Part shown: positions 64,000 through 64,000 of the stretch, piece by piece
Layout: each line of letters begins with the position of its first letter
Position numbering within the stretch: position 1 is the first letter of the stretch
Source of the DNA: Gloeobacter violaceus PCC 7421
GTDB lineage: Bacteria; Cyanobacteriota; Cyanobacteriia; Gloeobacterales; Gloeobacteraceae
Assembly (NCBI RefSeq): GCF_000011385.1
Contig: NC_005125.1
Coordinates: 2,604,001-2,668,000 of the forward strand
Length of the DNA: 64,000 nucleotides
Direction: 5' to 3'
Position numbers and translations under genes: made by a program
The notes under the pieces: model-generated
What the model was told of the DNA's origin: nothing
Databases searched by the model: none
Seen by the model: only the letters and a program-made list of their open reading frames with translations

Positions 64000-64000
64000 A

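Overview
The window looks like the chromosome of a high-GC cyanobacterium of the Gloeobacter type. The evidence is a light-dependent protochlorophyllide reductase, a CruA/CruP-family lycopene-cyclase-like flavoprotein, cyanobacterial families (DUF2358, DUF2973), a cyanobacterial-type (I-D) Cas3 helicase remnant, and consistently high GC and codon bias. The assignment is inference from gene content. No 16S rRNA or species-level marker is present.

Layout. 1-6.0 kb: the 3' part of a PhoX-type phosphatase with a premature amber stop, cobD, a YciI-like gene, a sugar-nucleotide-type epimerase, a tyrosine recombinase with altered catalytic residues, mnmE, and a zincin-like secreted protein lacking its catalytic Glu. 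6-13.8 kb (minus strand): a TolC/adaptor pair without an inner-membrane pump but with a 47-residue membrane protein in the pump position, a small lipoprotein, two tandem secreted paralogues that share an N-terminal motif with that lipoprotein, and a PPC-domain protein. 13.9-21 kb: an exported GH116 glycosidase, an ICMT-like methyltransferase, a 71-residue Cys/Trp-rich peptide, a ParA/coiled-coil pair and two glycosyltransferases. 21.2-26.8 kb: tRNA-Val(UAC) followed by an accessory, partly decayed stretch. It holds a UGT-type glycosyltransferase joined tail-to-tail with a truncated type I-D cas3', an intact WYL regulator, a Uma2 nuclease-like gene, and a wrecked XRE/ImmA-IrrE + PemK module.

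26.9-47 kb is mostly ordinary: RTX-repeat protein, M14 peptidase, exported HisC-like aminotransferase, folA, threonine aldolase, nucleoside hydrolase, lipid kinase, lepB, a cruP-like/Clp-like/YbjN operon whose Clp has a dead second ATPase module, por, and two adjacent SSB genes of which only the second has the acidic tip. 47-51.9 kb holds an HAE1-type RND pump and adaptor divergent from a marR gene with a palindromic putative operator. 52-64 kb has DUF4142, SRAP/YedK, an operon of desaturase, acyltransferase-like hydrolase and type III glutamine synthetase, a CadD-type transporter, a decayed SDR/TetR region, gyrB, yebC and the 3' part of a DEAD-box RNA helicase.

The best candidates for a second look are the decayed type I-D locus, the desaturase/hydrolase/glnT operon, the pump-less efflux operon with its small membrane protein, the Clp-like protein with a degenerate D2, the paralogue set sharing a VDV/PL motif, and several enzymes that have lost key catalytic residues. 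No CRISPR array, rRNA operon or complete insertion sequence was seen.
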